Below, piece by piece: positions 22,215 through 29,852 of a stretch of 39,677 bases of DNA. Below the pieces are notes generated by a model. The model ran no database searches. It saw only the letters and a program-made list of their open reading frames with translations, and was not told the origin of the DNA. The first letter of the stretch is position 1, and each line of letters begins with the position of its first letter. This stretch comes from a virus, in the IMG/VR virus record IMGVR_UViG_3300028536_000023, positions 1 through 39,677 of that record. One strand, 5' to 3'. The translations under genes and the position numbers were made by a program.

Positions 22215-23684
22215 ATGGATACGAATCAATTGATGGCGCTGGTGCGCGCAGAGTTGGCCAAAACCAACTACACCGGCTTCACAATGCCAGCCAACGCGAC
22301 GACTGGCATCAACTACTACGATCTGGAGGCAGGCGCCAAGTCGCTGTTCCCGGTCATCACCCCATTGCGGAATCGTATTCCGCGCGTGGGCGCTCCTGGT
22401 GGTACACAGGCCAACTGGCGTGCGATCACCGGCATCAACGTCAACAACATTGTTGCTGGCGTGTCGGATGGCAACCGGTCTGCGGTCGTAACGACCAGCA
22501 CGCAGGACTACACTGCGGCATACAAACAGATTGGTCTCGAGGACTTCGTCACGTTCGGTGCCGATCTGGCCGCGCGTTCGTTCGACGACGTCAAGGCAAT
22601 CAGCGCGCGGAATCTGTTGTATGCGCTGATGATTGAAGAGGAGAAGATGCTCCTCGGTGGAAACAACTCACTGCAGCTGGGTACGACTGGCACGCCATCG
22701 CTGGCTGCGAGCACGACCGGCGGATCACTAGCCACAGCCACGTACTCCGTCATCTGTGTTGCATTGAGCTTCGACGGGTTCCGCACGGGTTCGGTGGCGG
22801 GTGGCATTCAGGCTGCTGTGTCACGTACCAACAGCGACGGCTCCACCGACAACTACGGTGGTGGATCGGCACAGAAGTCCGCCAGTGCAACTGTTGCGGT
22901 CACGGGACCAACAGGTAGCATCGGTGCAACCGTTGCACTGAAGACAGGGGCTGTGGCCTATGCATGGTTCTGGGGTGCGGCAGGTGCGGAAGTGTTGGGC
23001 GCCATCACGACGATCAACAGTGTTGTGATCACCACGACGGCAACTGGCACGCAGACGGCGGCATCGCTGCCTTCGAGCGACCAGTCCACCAACTCGTTGG
23101 AGTTTGATGGTCTTCTGACCATGAACGCCAACAGTGCGTATGGTGGTTACTACGTGCAACAGGCCACCGGAACGGCCGGTACTGGCACACCGCTGACCAG
23201 CGACACCGAGGGCGGCATCACCGAGATCGACGTCGCGCTCAAGTACTTCTGGGACGTGTACCGCCTGTCTCCAACTGACATCTTCGTCAGTTCGCAGGAG
23301 CAGCAGAACATCTACAAGAAGATCCTCACGTCCACGACTGCGAACTCGCAGCGGTTCGTCTACAACGTGGAACAAGGAATGTTGGCGGGTGGCGCAATGG
23401 TGCGCAGCTACCTGAACAAGTTCAGCATGAGCGGTGCGAAGGATATCCCAATCCACCTGCATCCCAACATGCCACCGGGCACGATCATGTTCTTCACGGA
23501 TACACTCCCGTACCCGCTGTCGAACGTGAGCAACGTGTTGCAGGTTCGCACGCTGCGAGACTACTACCAGATCGAATGGCCATACCGCACGCGCAAGTAC
23601 GAGTACGGAGTTTACAGCCACGAGGTGCTGCAGAACTTCTTCCCGCCTGCGTTCGGTGTGATCACCAACATCGGCAACGGCTAA
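22215..23684 (+). CDS. Major capsid protein with an inserted domain
   Basis: This 489-residue protein has a HK97-type plan: a helical N-arm, then the E-loop-like TQANWRAITGINVNN region, a spine-helix-like segment (RNLLYALMIEEEKMLLGGNN) and a C-terminal P-domain/A-domain stretch (DIFVSSQEQQNIYKKI). The part between about residues 155 and 290 is Gly/Ser/Thr/Ala-rich with beta strands, an Ig-like or surface-displayed insertion not present in minimal HK97 capsid. CGGAG and AGGA lie upstream of the ATG. The gene is followed by a strong terminator, fitting its expected high expression. Confidence 0.87.
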   Translation: MDTNQLMALVRAELAKTNYTGFTMPANATTGINYYDLEAGAKSLFPVITPLRNRIPRVGAPGGTQANWRAITGINVNNIVAGVSDGNRSAVVTTSTQDYTAAYKQIGLEDFVTFGADLAARSFDDVKAISARNLLYALMIEEEKMLLGGNNSLQLGTTGTPSLAASTTGGSLATATYSVICVALSFDGFRTGSVAGGIQAAVSRTNSDGSTDNYGGGSAQKSASATVAVTGPTGSIGATVALKTGAVAYAWFWGAAGAEVLGAITTINSVVITTTATGTQTAASLPSSDQSTNSLEFDGLLTMNANSAYGGYYVQQATGTAGTGTPLTSDTEGGITEIDVALKYFWDVYRLSPTDIFVSSQEQQNIYKKILTSTTANSQRFVYNVEQGMLAGGAMVRSYLNKFSMSGAKDIPIHLHPNMPPGTIMFFTDTLPYPLSNVSNVLQVRTLRDYYQIEWPYRTRKYEYGVYSHEVLQNFFPPAFGVITNIGNG

Positions 23685-23708
23685 GGGCATTCCCAAGCGG
23701 GGGTCTTT

Positions 23709-23742
23709 GAGGGAGGAGTGCGGATACTCCTCCCTCCTTTTT
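23709..23742 (+). terminator. Rho-independent terminator after the capsid gene
   Basis: GAGGGAGGAGT (23709-23719) pairs perfectly with ACTCCTCCCTC (23726-23736) around a 6-nt loop, and a TTTTT run ends it at 23742. It lies 25 nt after the capsid stop. It should reduce transcription into the neck and tail genes, giving the usual excess of capsid protein. Confidence 0.9.
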
Positions 23743-23755
23743 GTAAGTAGGAGTT

Positions 23756-24025
23756 ATGAAGATGGTTGATGAAACAAAGAAAGATGAAACACCGGCACCC
23801 GATGCAACACCGGCTGAAATAGTCGAGGCTGCGCGCAAAGGGAGAAACGTTCGCGTTCAAATGCCGGAAGGCACCACGTCGATTTCCCACGACGGTGTCG
23901 AATACAAGGCTGAGGAAGAAGACGGGTATTTCCACATGTTCATCAAACATGCGCTGCATGCGGTGGAAGCCTTCGGCGGTCGTATCGTTTCTGATCTGAA
24001 GCCGAAGTCGGCGTTCAAGAAGTAA
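23756..24025 (+). CDS. Small acidic/basic hypothetical protein, 89 residues
   Basis: AGGAG three bases before the ATG supports the start; a second Met is two codons later. The N-terminus is Glu/Asp/Pro/Thr-rich and disordered (DETPAPDATPAEIVEAARKG). The C-terminal part has a short beta-like VEYKAEEEDGYFHMF region and a basic end. It lies between capsid and the gp6-like connector, where phages often carry a small head-completion or decoration protein. I recognise no domain. Confidence 0.6.
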   Translation: MKMVDETKKDETPAPDATPAEIVEAARKGRNVRVQMPEGTTSISHDGVEYKAEEEDGYFHMFIKHALHAVEAFGGRIVSDLKPKSAFKK

Positions 24026-24030
24026 CGGTC

Positions 24031-24666
24031 ATGTCCAACGATGCACTGTGTGAGTTGTCCGATGTCAAGGAGTGGCTCGGTATCAAACCAACAGAGGCTG
24101 AACAAGATGACGACCTCGATTGGCTGATACAGTCATGCTCTGAACAGATTGGACAATTCTGCGGCAGGGACAACCTGGGCACAGTTGGCACTTATTCGGA
24201 AAACTATAGGCCAAGGATGGCCACTGCCAGACCCCGCATAATCTTGCGGCACTATCCTGTCGTTGCGATCGTCAGTATCACGTGGGCCAATACGCAACAG
24301 ACCATCTTGAGTGCCGCACAGGTACAAGCCAACACAACAAACGGAGTGTTTCTCGAGGACGACAATCGCACCTTGTCGTTCCTCGGTTCTTTGTTTGCGC
24401 GCGGGTTCGGTGGCAGCAACGGTGTTGTGTTGGTCAACTACACTGCTGGCTACAGCATGGACTCCAACAAGACACCATTTGGATTACGGCAGGCAGCGAT
24501 TCAATTTGTTGGTGAGGTGTACAAGTCTAGGGGTTGGATTGGATTTCGATCGAAGTCGTTGGCTGGTGAAACAACGACGTTCGAAGGTGGCGCAGCCTGG
24601 GGTATGAGTCCACGTACAAAAGCAATGTTGCAACCGTACGTGAACCGGATGCCACCCTACGCATGA
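24031..24666 (+). CDS. HK97 gp6-like head-tail connector
   Basis: The 211-residue protein begins with a helical motif typical of gp6/gp15 connector proteins (LSDVKEWLGIKPTEAEQDDD followed by a Leu-Ile-rich helix and FCGRDNL). It then has a beta loop region with YPVVAIVSITWAN and ends with an amphipathic C-terminal helix containing KAMLQPYVNRM. It should form the ring attached below the portal. The stop overlaps the next ATG in ATGA. The length is within the range of the family. Confidence 0.8.
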   Translation: MSNDALCELSDVKEWLGIKPTEAEQDDDLDWLIQSCSEQIGQFCGRDNLGTVGTYSENYRPRMATARPRIILRHYPVVAIVSITWANTQQTILSAAQVQANTTNGVFLEDDNRTLSFLGSLFARGFGGSNGVVLVNYTAGYSMDSNKTPFGLRQAAIQFVGEVYKSRGWIGFRSKSLAGETTTFEGGAAWGMSPRTKAMLQPYVNRMPPYA

Positions 24667-25172
24667 AAGCGCTGACGCTAAATGTTCAGGGTGCAGACAA
24701 ACTGCTCGACAAGCTGCGCGCGGCACCGTCGTCCATACCGCAGGCAGTGTTGCAGGAGATGAAGAATCAAATGGCGCGAGCGGCAGACTGGTCCCGCGCT
24801 AATAGGTTGTCCGGGGACCCTTTGCATCGCCGCTCCGGACGGTTGTCGCGCTCTGTCACGGGCAATGCAACTCTCGAAGGCTATGTTGTACGTGGCACGC
24901 TGTCCAGTAACCTGCCATACGCGCACGTGCACGAGGATGGCGGAACGTTTGAGATACCGGCCTACTCACGGCGTCCACCACGTAGCAGAACACCAGGGGG
25001 TCGTCTTCGCAAGCGCACGGAAGCACAACAAGAATCGAGTGTGACAGTACAGTCGCACAGCGCGACGTTTCCACAACGTGCATTCCTGCGCCCTTCGTTG
25101 GTTGCCAACAGGGACAAGATAGTCAATGGACTGTATGTTGCGGCCATCACGGCATTCAAGAGGGGCAGATGA
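24663..25172 (+). CDS. HK97 gp10-like neck/head-closure protein
   Basis: The 169-residue protein has the helical N-terminus, basic middle and late FPQRAFLRPSL signature of the HK97-gp10/tail-component family. YAHVHEDGG (around residue 86) is another family landmark. It probably acts as head closure or adaptor between connector and tail terminator. Start and stop are both in ATGA overlaps. There is nothing unusual in length or residues. Confidence 0.8.
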   Translation: MKALTLNVQGADKLLDKLRAAPSSIPQAVLQEMKNQMARAADWSRANRLSGDPLHRRSGRLSRSVTGNATLEGYVVRGTLSSNLPYAHVHEDGGTFEIPAYSRRPPRSRTPGGRLRKRTEAQQESSVTVQSHSATFPQRAFLRPSLVANRDKIVNGLYVAAITAFKRGR

Positions 25173-25621
25173 ATCGCACACAGATATACTGTTCGTTGGT
25201 GCAGCAGCTCAGCAACCTGCGCGGTGCACCATACAGTCTGGACATACCAACCATAGAGTTGGGTTTGGACAATGCCGAAAACGCCGTGCAGCCTGCCATC
25301 TACATTGCACCCATGAAGGAGAAAAGCTCCAACGTGCGTGGCCTGCCCAACAAGTGGACATTGTTGGTTGAGGTGTATGTGTATGTCAAACAGAGCGGCA
25401 GCAAGACAGGTGTAGAAAACATTCTCCCGCTGTTAGATGCTATCGATACAGTTACGAGTCCACAAGTAAACAATCGCGGTCCCGGCAGCTTCGCAAACGA
25501 TCTCGGGTTGCCAAACATCGTCACACACTGTGCCATCGCAGGAGAAATAGAAATCTTCGGTGGCTACCTGGGTGGACAAACGATTGCCCGCGTCCCTTTC
25601 GAGATCTTGACAGTAGGGTAA
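25169..25621 (+). CDS. Tail terminator/completion protein
   Basis: The 150-residue protein follows gp10-like in ATGA overlap and precedes the tail tube, the usual slot for the tail terminator that caps the tube and links it to the head. It is mixed alpha/beta (MNRTQIYCSLVQQL; KWTLLVEVYVYVKQ; IEIFGGY) and matches the family by position and by its strand-rich core. The specific family cannot be confirmed from sequence alone. Confidence 0.65.
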   Translation: MNRTQIYCSLVQQLSNLRGAPYSLDIPTIELGLDNAENAVQPAIYIAPMKEKSSNVRGLPNKWTLLVEVYVYVKQSGSKTGVENILPLLDAIDTVTSPQVNNRGPGSFANDLGLPNIVTHCAIAGEIEIFGGYLGGQTIARVPFEILTVG

Positions 25622-25634
25622 GAGGAACAAAGTC

Positions 25635-26375
25635 ATGCCACAGTTTTCATTCGGCTCTGGCTTTCTCTACGGCATTCCGTCGGGCGCCAATCCGACACCA
25701 GTGCTGTTTGGAACGCTGCAGGATGTTAGCCTCAGTATCAGCTTCACCATCAAGAAATTGATGGGACAGTTTCAGGCGCCTGTTGCTGTTGGTCGCGGAG
25801 CAGCCAGCTACAGCGGAAAGGCGAAGGCTGCCAGCATCAGCTCGGCTGCATACAACACCATCTTCACTGGCGTGCAAAGCAGCCAGGGTGGTTTGCTGAC
25901 CGTCAACGGTGAAGCGTTCGCTCCATCGACCGGCACCTACACAGTAGTGAACGGTGCACAGTTCAACGATGACCTGGGTGTCATCTACGCGGCAACGGGC
26001 AACGGCCTCGCGCGCGTAGCATCTGCACCAACGATCGGACAGTACACGATCAACACCAGCACCGGGGTCTACGGTTTCAACACCAGCGACAACGGCACTG
26101 CGATGCAGGCCAGCTATACTTATCGTACGAGTGCGGCACCAACACAAAACATCACGTACGCGAACCAGCTGATGGGCAGTGCGCCGGTATTTGCCATTGT
26201 ACTCAACGTACCGTTCAACCAGTTCGGTACGGCGATCACATACAAGTTCTTCCAGGCCATCAGCACCAAGTTGTCCTTCGACTTCAAGAACGAGGACTTC
26301 ACGGTTCCGGAGTTTGATTTTGAGTGCTATGCCAACGCGGCAGGCAACATCTATCAGGCAACGTTCAGCTCGTAA
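25635..26375 (+). CDS. Major tail tube protein
   Basis: The 246-residue protein is beta-rich with Gly/Ser/Thr, lies just upstream of the tail chaperone pair and has features expected of tubes: an N-terminal GSGFLYGIP segment, VSLSISFTIKKLMG strand pair, a central loop region that may be an inserted domain, and a C-terminal KLSFDFKNEDFTVPEFDFEC strand. AGAGG precedes the ATG by 9 bases. It should polymerise as hexamer rings around the tape measure. The size is slightly larger than minimal tubes, in line with an insertion. Confidence 0.82.
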   Translation: MPQFSFGSGFLYGIPSGANPTPVLFGTLQDVSLSISFTIKKLMGQFQAPVAVGRGAASYSGKAKAASISSAAYNTIFTGVQSSQGGLLTVNGEAFAPSTGTYTVVNGAQFNDDLGVIYAATGNGLARVASAPTIGQYTINTSTGVYGFNTSDNGTAMQASYTYRTSAAPTQNITYANQLMGSAPVFAIVLNVPFNQFGTAITYKFFQAISTKLSFDFKNEDFTVPEFDFECYANAAGNIYQATFSS

Positions 26376-26391
26376 TACAAGGATCAATAAA

Positions 26392-26802
26392 ATGAAATTC
26401 GACTTCTCGCTTGAGTGTGTGGATGTAGTGATCGACGGTCGTGCCTTGAAGTTCTATCCGCTGAACTTCAAGGCGCTGCGTACCATGGCCGGTGAGCTGA
26501 AGGCGATCAAGGACAGCAACGACCCTGGTTCGCAGTTTGTTAGCATCTGCAAGGTGTTGGCTGCCAGTGCCAATCGCAAGGCACAGACCATCACGGAAGC
26601 TGAGTTGGAAGAAATCCTCAGCGTTGAGTGGGCCAACAAGATCATTGGCGCCATCAACGAGCTGAGCGGGTTTACGAAACCGGAGGGAGCCAGCGACCCA
26701 AAAGTGTTGGTGCCAGCGATGTTGAGCCCATCAACTGGGGCCGCATCTACAGTGCAGTCGTCTGTGCCACTGGATGGACCTGGGAGCAAGTTGACGAACT
26801 AA
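26392..26802 (+). CDS. Tail assembly chaperone G
   Basis: The 136-residue product is translated from an ATG with AGGA nine bases upstream. It opens with a beta-like region (KFDFSLECVDVVIDGRALKF), then helices ending GAINELSGFTKPEGAS, as in lambda gpG analogues. It coats the tape measure during tail assembly. The gene holds the CCCAAAA slip site at 26697-26703, where part of the ribosomes shift frame. After the slip site its own frame adds about 32 low-complexity residues. Confidence 0.85.
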   Translation: MKFDFSLECVDVVIDGRALKFYPLNFKALRTMAGELKAIKDSNDPGSQFVSICKVLAASANRKAQTITEAELEEILSVEWANKIIGAINELSGFTKPEGASDPKVLVPAMLSPSTGAASTVQSSVPLDGPGSKLTN

Positions 26803-26990
26803 CAATGCCACAGTATTTGGCGATGGCCGAGTACTGGGCAGAGTTTCCGCCGCCGTACAAGTTGTTGAGAATGATGGCAGAGGGGTTGTTTGGTAAGGCT
26901 GTTGGTACGGTAACAGCGGCGCCATTCAAACCCTCTACTCCTGAAGAACTGATGCAGGGACTTGGAGGCCCAGGAATGTATGGCAGATGA
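26392..26990 (+). CDS. Tail assembly chaperone GT (-1 frameshift product)
   Basis: A -1 slip at CCCAAAA (26697-26703) joins the first 104 residues of G to about 95 residues read from 26703, giving a roughly 199-residue GT fusion. The downstream frame begins SVGASDVEPINWGRIYSA and contains a T-domain-like region (WTWEQVDELTMPQYLAMAEY, then FPPPYKLL). This is the role played by lambda gpGT, which recruits tube subunits to the tape-measure scaffold. The T frame ends ten bases into the tape measure gene. The frameshift efficiency is unknown, but the two-frame organisation leaves little doubt. Confidence 0.85.
26697..26703 (+). other. -1 ribosomal frameshift slippery heptamer
   Basis: C CCA AAA lies exactly in the G reading frame (X XXY YYZ pattern), so tRNAs can re-pair to CCC AAA. 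The new frame leads without a stop to the T-domain. No strong downstream stem-loop or pseudoknot was worked out. Confidence 0.85.
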
Positions 26991-29250
26991 AGACGTCGTA
27001 GTTGGTATATCAGCTAACATCGCTGAGTTGTTGGCTGGGTTCAACCAAGCTGCGGAAACAATCACAGCCAGTCTAGCGAGCATTGAGTCGCGCGTTAACG
27101 ACGCTTCATCTGCTCTAGAAGAAAAAATGGCGCCTGCAGCGGAGCACGCTGCAGAAAGCTTACACCACATACATGAAGAAAGCGAAGGTGTGGGTGGTGC
27201 GCTCGAAGATCTAAAGGGCAAGTTTGAATCGGCCATGGAATTCACCGGCCTCGCGCTTGCCTACGAAGCGTTGGAAAAGCTTAAGGAAAAGTTGGATGAG
27301 CTGAGTGAGCGTGCCATTGAGTTTGAGCACCTGGGGGAAAGTCTCAGCATCGGCGCTGTTGCCATGCAGGGGCTGGAAGCTGCAGCCAACGAATCAGGTA
27401 TCAGCACCAGCAAACTCGAACGTGTTATGTTCACGCTCACCCAGCGTATGGAACAAGCGCGAGCTTCGGGTGGTGCAGCTGCAGAGAAGTTTAACGACCT
27501 CGGCATATCTAGTGACATGCTGGGTGATAGTTCGTTCACAGCTGTCAATGCAATGGAAGTGTTAGGTAGGGAAACCAACAGCAACGCAGAACTCATAGGG
27601 CTGTTGGGCGCACGCATGGCCATGATTGTGCCCATGATGCGTGAGATGGCTGAGAACCATAATTTGGCCGCAGAAGGTGCTGCCAAGGTAAATGCACTGT
27701 TGCCCAGCGAAATTGCTGAGATGACAGAGTACCACGCACTCATTGCCCAGCTCACTGAACAGTTTGAAAACTTTGCCAGTCGTTTGCTCACCAGTGTGAT
27801 ACCGGCAATCAAAGAATTCTCTGCCGACTTTAAGGAGCTGTTTACTGTTGGTGAAACCGGCCAGTTCGTATTTGCAGAAATAGTTTATGCCGTACAGGAA
27901 GTAGTGCTTACCGTCACGGAGTTGGCATACGCATTCAAGGGTGCTATCGATGTTATAATCAATGGATTGGCTGTCATCGTAAAGCCCATTGCGGGTGTTG
28001 CAGCGGCGATGGCAGCAATGGCGCGCGGCGAGTTCATGGATGCTTGGCACATCATGGCCGACACCGTCACCGACACCGGCAAGACGTGGGACAAGATATT
28101 CGATGACTTCGACAAGGATGTTGCAAAGGGCGAAGCTGCTGTAAATCGTATGAAGACGGGGCTCAGTGGTTTGGATGAAGTCCATCCCAACCTCAAGAAG
28201 GAAGAAGAACCCGAGCACAAGTCTGTTGGTCAGTATGACGACAGTGCGTACCTTGCCAACCAGAAGGAACGCATCAAGATACATGAGGGAATGATTGCTG
28301 AAGAACTCAAGGAAGATCAGGACTACCTAACACTGTCGATAAAGAATGCCAATGATCAAGCCAAGGGTGTGATGGATGCTCAGCTCGGTGCCATTAAGAT
28401 CCAAGAGGACATTGTTGGTCAGCGCGTCAAGACAGAAATGTTTGGCAACGTGCAGGAGCTGGGTGAATACAAACGACTGATTGATCAGAAGCTCGCTGCG
28501 CAGCTGGCGTACTACAATCAAGAAGAGGCAATGGCTCGAGCCGAAGGCAAGGACACTGAGAAGTACGAAGCCGACAAGATAAAGGCCACTCAGGCTTCGG
28601 CCGAAGCGCGCGTGAAGGCTGAGCAGAAAGCTACACAGGATATAAAGACAGCTTGGGACGGTGTGTTCAAGCCCATACAGGCGAGCTTTGCAGACAACAT
28701 AACAAAGATGATCGAAGGCACGGAAAGCTTCGGGCAGGCATGGCGCAACATTCTGGCCGGCATACTCGATGCCTTCATCAAGACGATAGCCAACCTCGTC
28801 GTTCAGTGGCTGTTAGGCATGTTGGAAAACATGGTGGTCAGCAAGACAACTGCCATGTCGCAGATCATGGCCAACGCAGGTGTTGCAGCCAGCGCAGCTG
28901 CAGCCAGCGTTGCGGCTATTCCATTTGTTGGTTGGGCGATGGCGCCGGAAGTGGCAGCCACCACGTTCGCAGAGACTGCAGCATATGCGACGAGTATCAG
29001 CGCCGCAGGAGGTGCAGACATCCCATCCGGTGTAAACCCAAAAGCCCAGTTGCATGAAAAGGAAATGGTGTTGCCAGCCAATATCGCAGACCCACTACGG
29101 CAGATGGTGTCCGGTGGCGGCAAGAATGGAAAGCATGTGTTGCAGGTTATGAACGGTGGTGACCATTACGTGATAACGAAAGCCAACCTGCACCAACACA
29201 TCAGTGACCTCAACACTCGATTTGCATTTGGCACCAAGGGGCCATTCTAG
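26980..29250 (+). CDS. Tape measure protein
   Basis: The start is the ATG with AGGA four bases before it; an earlier ATG at 26962 lacks a signal. The 756-residue protein has a helical, Glu/Ala/Leu-rich N-terminal third, hydrophobic segments around residues 298-350 (VYAVQEVVLTVTELAYAFKG; ..GLAVIVKPIAGVAAAM), charged coiled-coil regions (about 400-560) and another hydrophobic Ala-rich stretch near 600-680. The C-terminal segment GADIPSGVNPKAQLHEKEMV is typical of tape measure ends. Length sets tail length, and by the usual rule of about 1.5 angstroms per residue a tail near 110 nm is predicted. It is encoded right after the chaperones. Confidence 0.9.
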   Translation: MADEDVVVGISANIAELLAGFNQAAETITASLASIESRVNDASSALEEKMAPAAEHAAESLHHIHEESEGVGGALEDLKGKFESAMEFTGLALAYEALEKLKEKLDELSERAIEFEHLGESLSIGAVAMQGLEAAANESGISTSKLERVMFTLTQRMEQARASGGAAAEKFNDLGISSDMLGDSSFTAVNAMEVLGRETNSNAELIGLLGARMAMIVPMMREMAENHNLAAEGAAKVNALLPSEIAEMTEYHALIAQLTEQFENFASRLLTSVIPAIKEFSADFKELFTVGETGQFVFAEIVYAVQEVVLTVTELAYAFKGAIDVIINGLAVIVKPIAGVAAAMAAMARGEFMDAWHIMADTVTDTGKTWDKIFDDFDKDVAKGEAAVNRMKTGLSGLDEVHPNLKKEEEPEHKSVGQYDDSAYLANQKERIKIHEGMIAEELKEDQDYLTLSIKNANDQAKGVMDAQLGAIKIQEDIVGQRVKTEMFGNVQELGEYKRLIDQKLAAQLAYYNQEEAMARAEGKDTEKYEADKIKATQASAEARVKAEQKATQDIKTAWDGVFKPIQASFADNITKMIEGTESFGQAWRNILAGILDAFIKTIANLVVQWLLGMLENMVVSKTTAMSQIMANAGVAASAAAASVAAIPFVGWAMAPEVAATTFAETAAYATSISAAGGADIPSGVNPKAQLHEKEMVLPANIADPLRQMVSGGGKNGKHVLQVMNGGDHYVITKANLHQHISDLNTRFAFGTKGPF

Positions 29251-29852
29251 TGAGCAGTTTCATATTTCCATCGCTGCAAGGAGTAACTTGGCCGCAAGGC
29301 AATTCCATCAGTTACAAGACGCTGACTGACGAAGCGATGAGCAAACGATTGGCATCGTTGGCGCTGCAGACGTATCCAATACACACGTGGACACTCAGCT
29401 ATGACATACTCCGTGATGATGTCAATACTTCGGATATCCGTAGCATTGTTGGGCTCTTTAATGCTTGTCGTGGTCGCTATGATTCTTTTCTGTTTTCTGA
29501 TCCCACTTTTAATAGTGTGGTTGGTCAGGTGTTTGGGGTTGGCGATGGTCAGACAAAAGCATTCCAGTTGGTGGCTACGTTCAAAAATGTGAACGGGGCC
29601 GGTGGCCCAGACATCATACAGAATTTCAATGGTGCACCAACAGTCTTTAACGCTGGTGCATCTGTGCCGTACTTCCTGGGGCCAACAGGCATCGTCAACT
29701 TTACTACTGCTCCAGCAATTGGAAACTCGTTGACTTGGACAGGCGGGTTTTACTACAGATGCCATTTTCTGGCTGACTCATTACAGGTGCAACAGTTTAT
29801 GAATCAGTGGTGGAGCACACAGAACTTACAGTTTAGGAGCAGGCTGCTGTGA
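29250..29852 (+). CDS. DUF2460 tail protein, copy 1
   Basis: GTG start overlapping the tape measure stop (TAGTG). The 200-residue protein is a DUF2460 family member, the distal tail component located after the tape measure in phages and gene transfer agents. The core is LLRDDVN-like helix, then FNACRGRYDSFLFSDPTFNS, GVGDGQTKAFQL and the closing TWTGGFYYRCHF and FRSRLL. It is closely similar to the C-terminal domain of the protein at 34481. The normal DUF2460 length is kept. Confidence 0.87.
   Translation: MSSFIFPSLQGVTWPQGNSISYKTLTDEAMSKRLASLALQTYPIHTWTLSYDILRDDVNTSDIRSIVGLFNACRGRYDSFLFSDPTFNSVVGQVFGVGDGQTKAFQLVATFKNVNGAGGPDIIQNFNGAPTVFNAGASVPYFLGPTGIVNFTTAPAIGNSLTWTGGFYYRCHFLADSLQVQQFMNQWWSTQNLQFRSRLL

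Noticed and set aside
22821-23696. Long minus-strand ORF (291 codons) opposite the capsid gene
   Set aside because: It lies wholly antisense to a confident capsid gene and its His/Arg/Val-rich composition is the usual shadow of Gly/Ala/Thr-rich coding DNA.
25647-26387. Minus-strand ORF (246 codons) opposite the tail tube gene
   Set aside because: It mirrors the tail tube gene, has an Arg/Val-rich shadow composition and would disrupt the coupled rightward operon.
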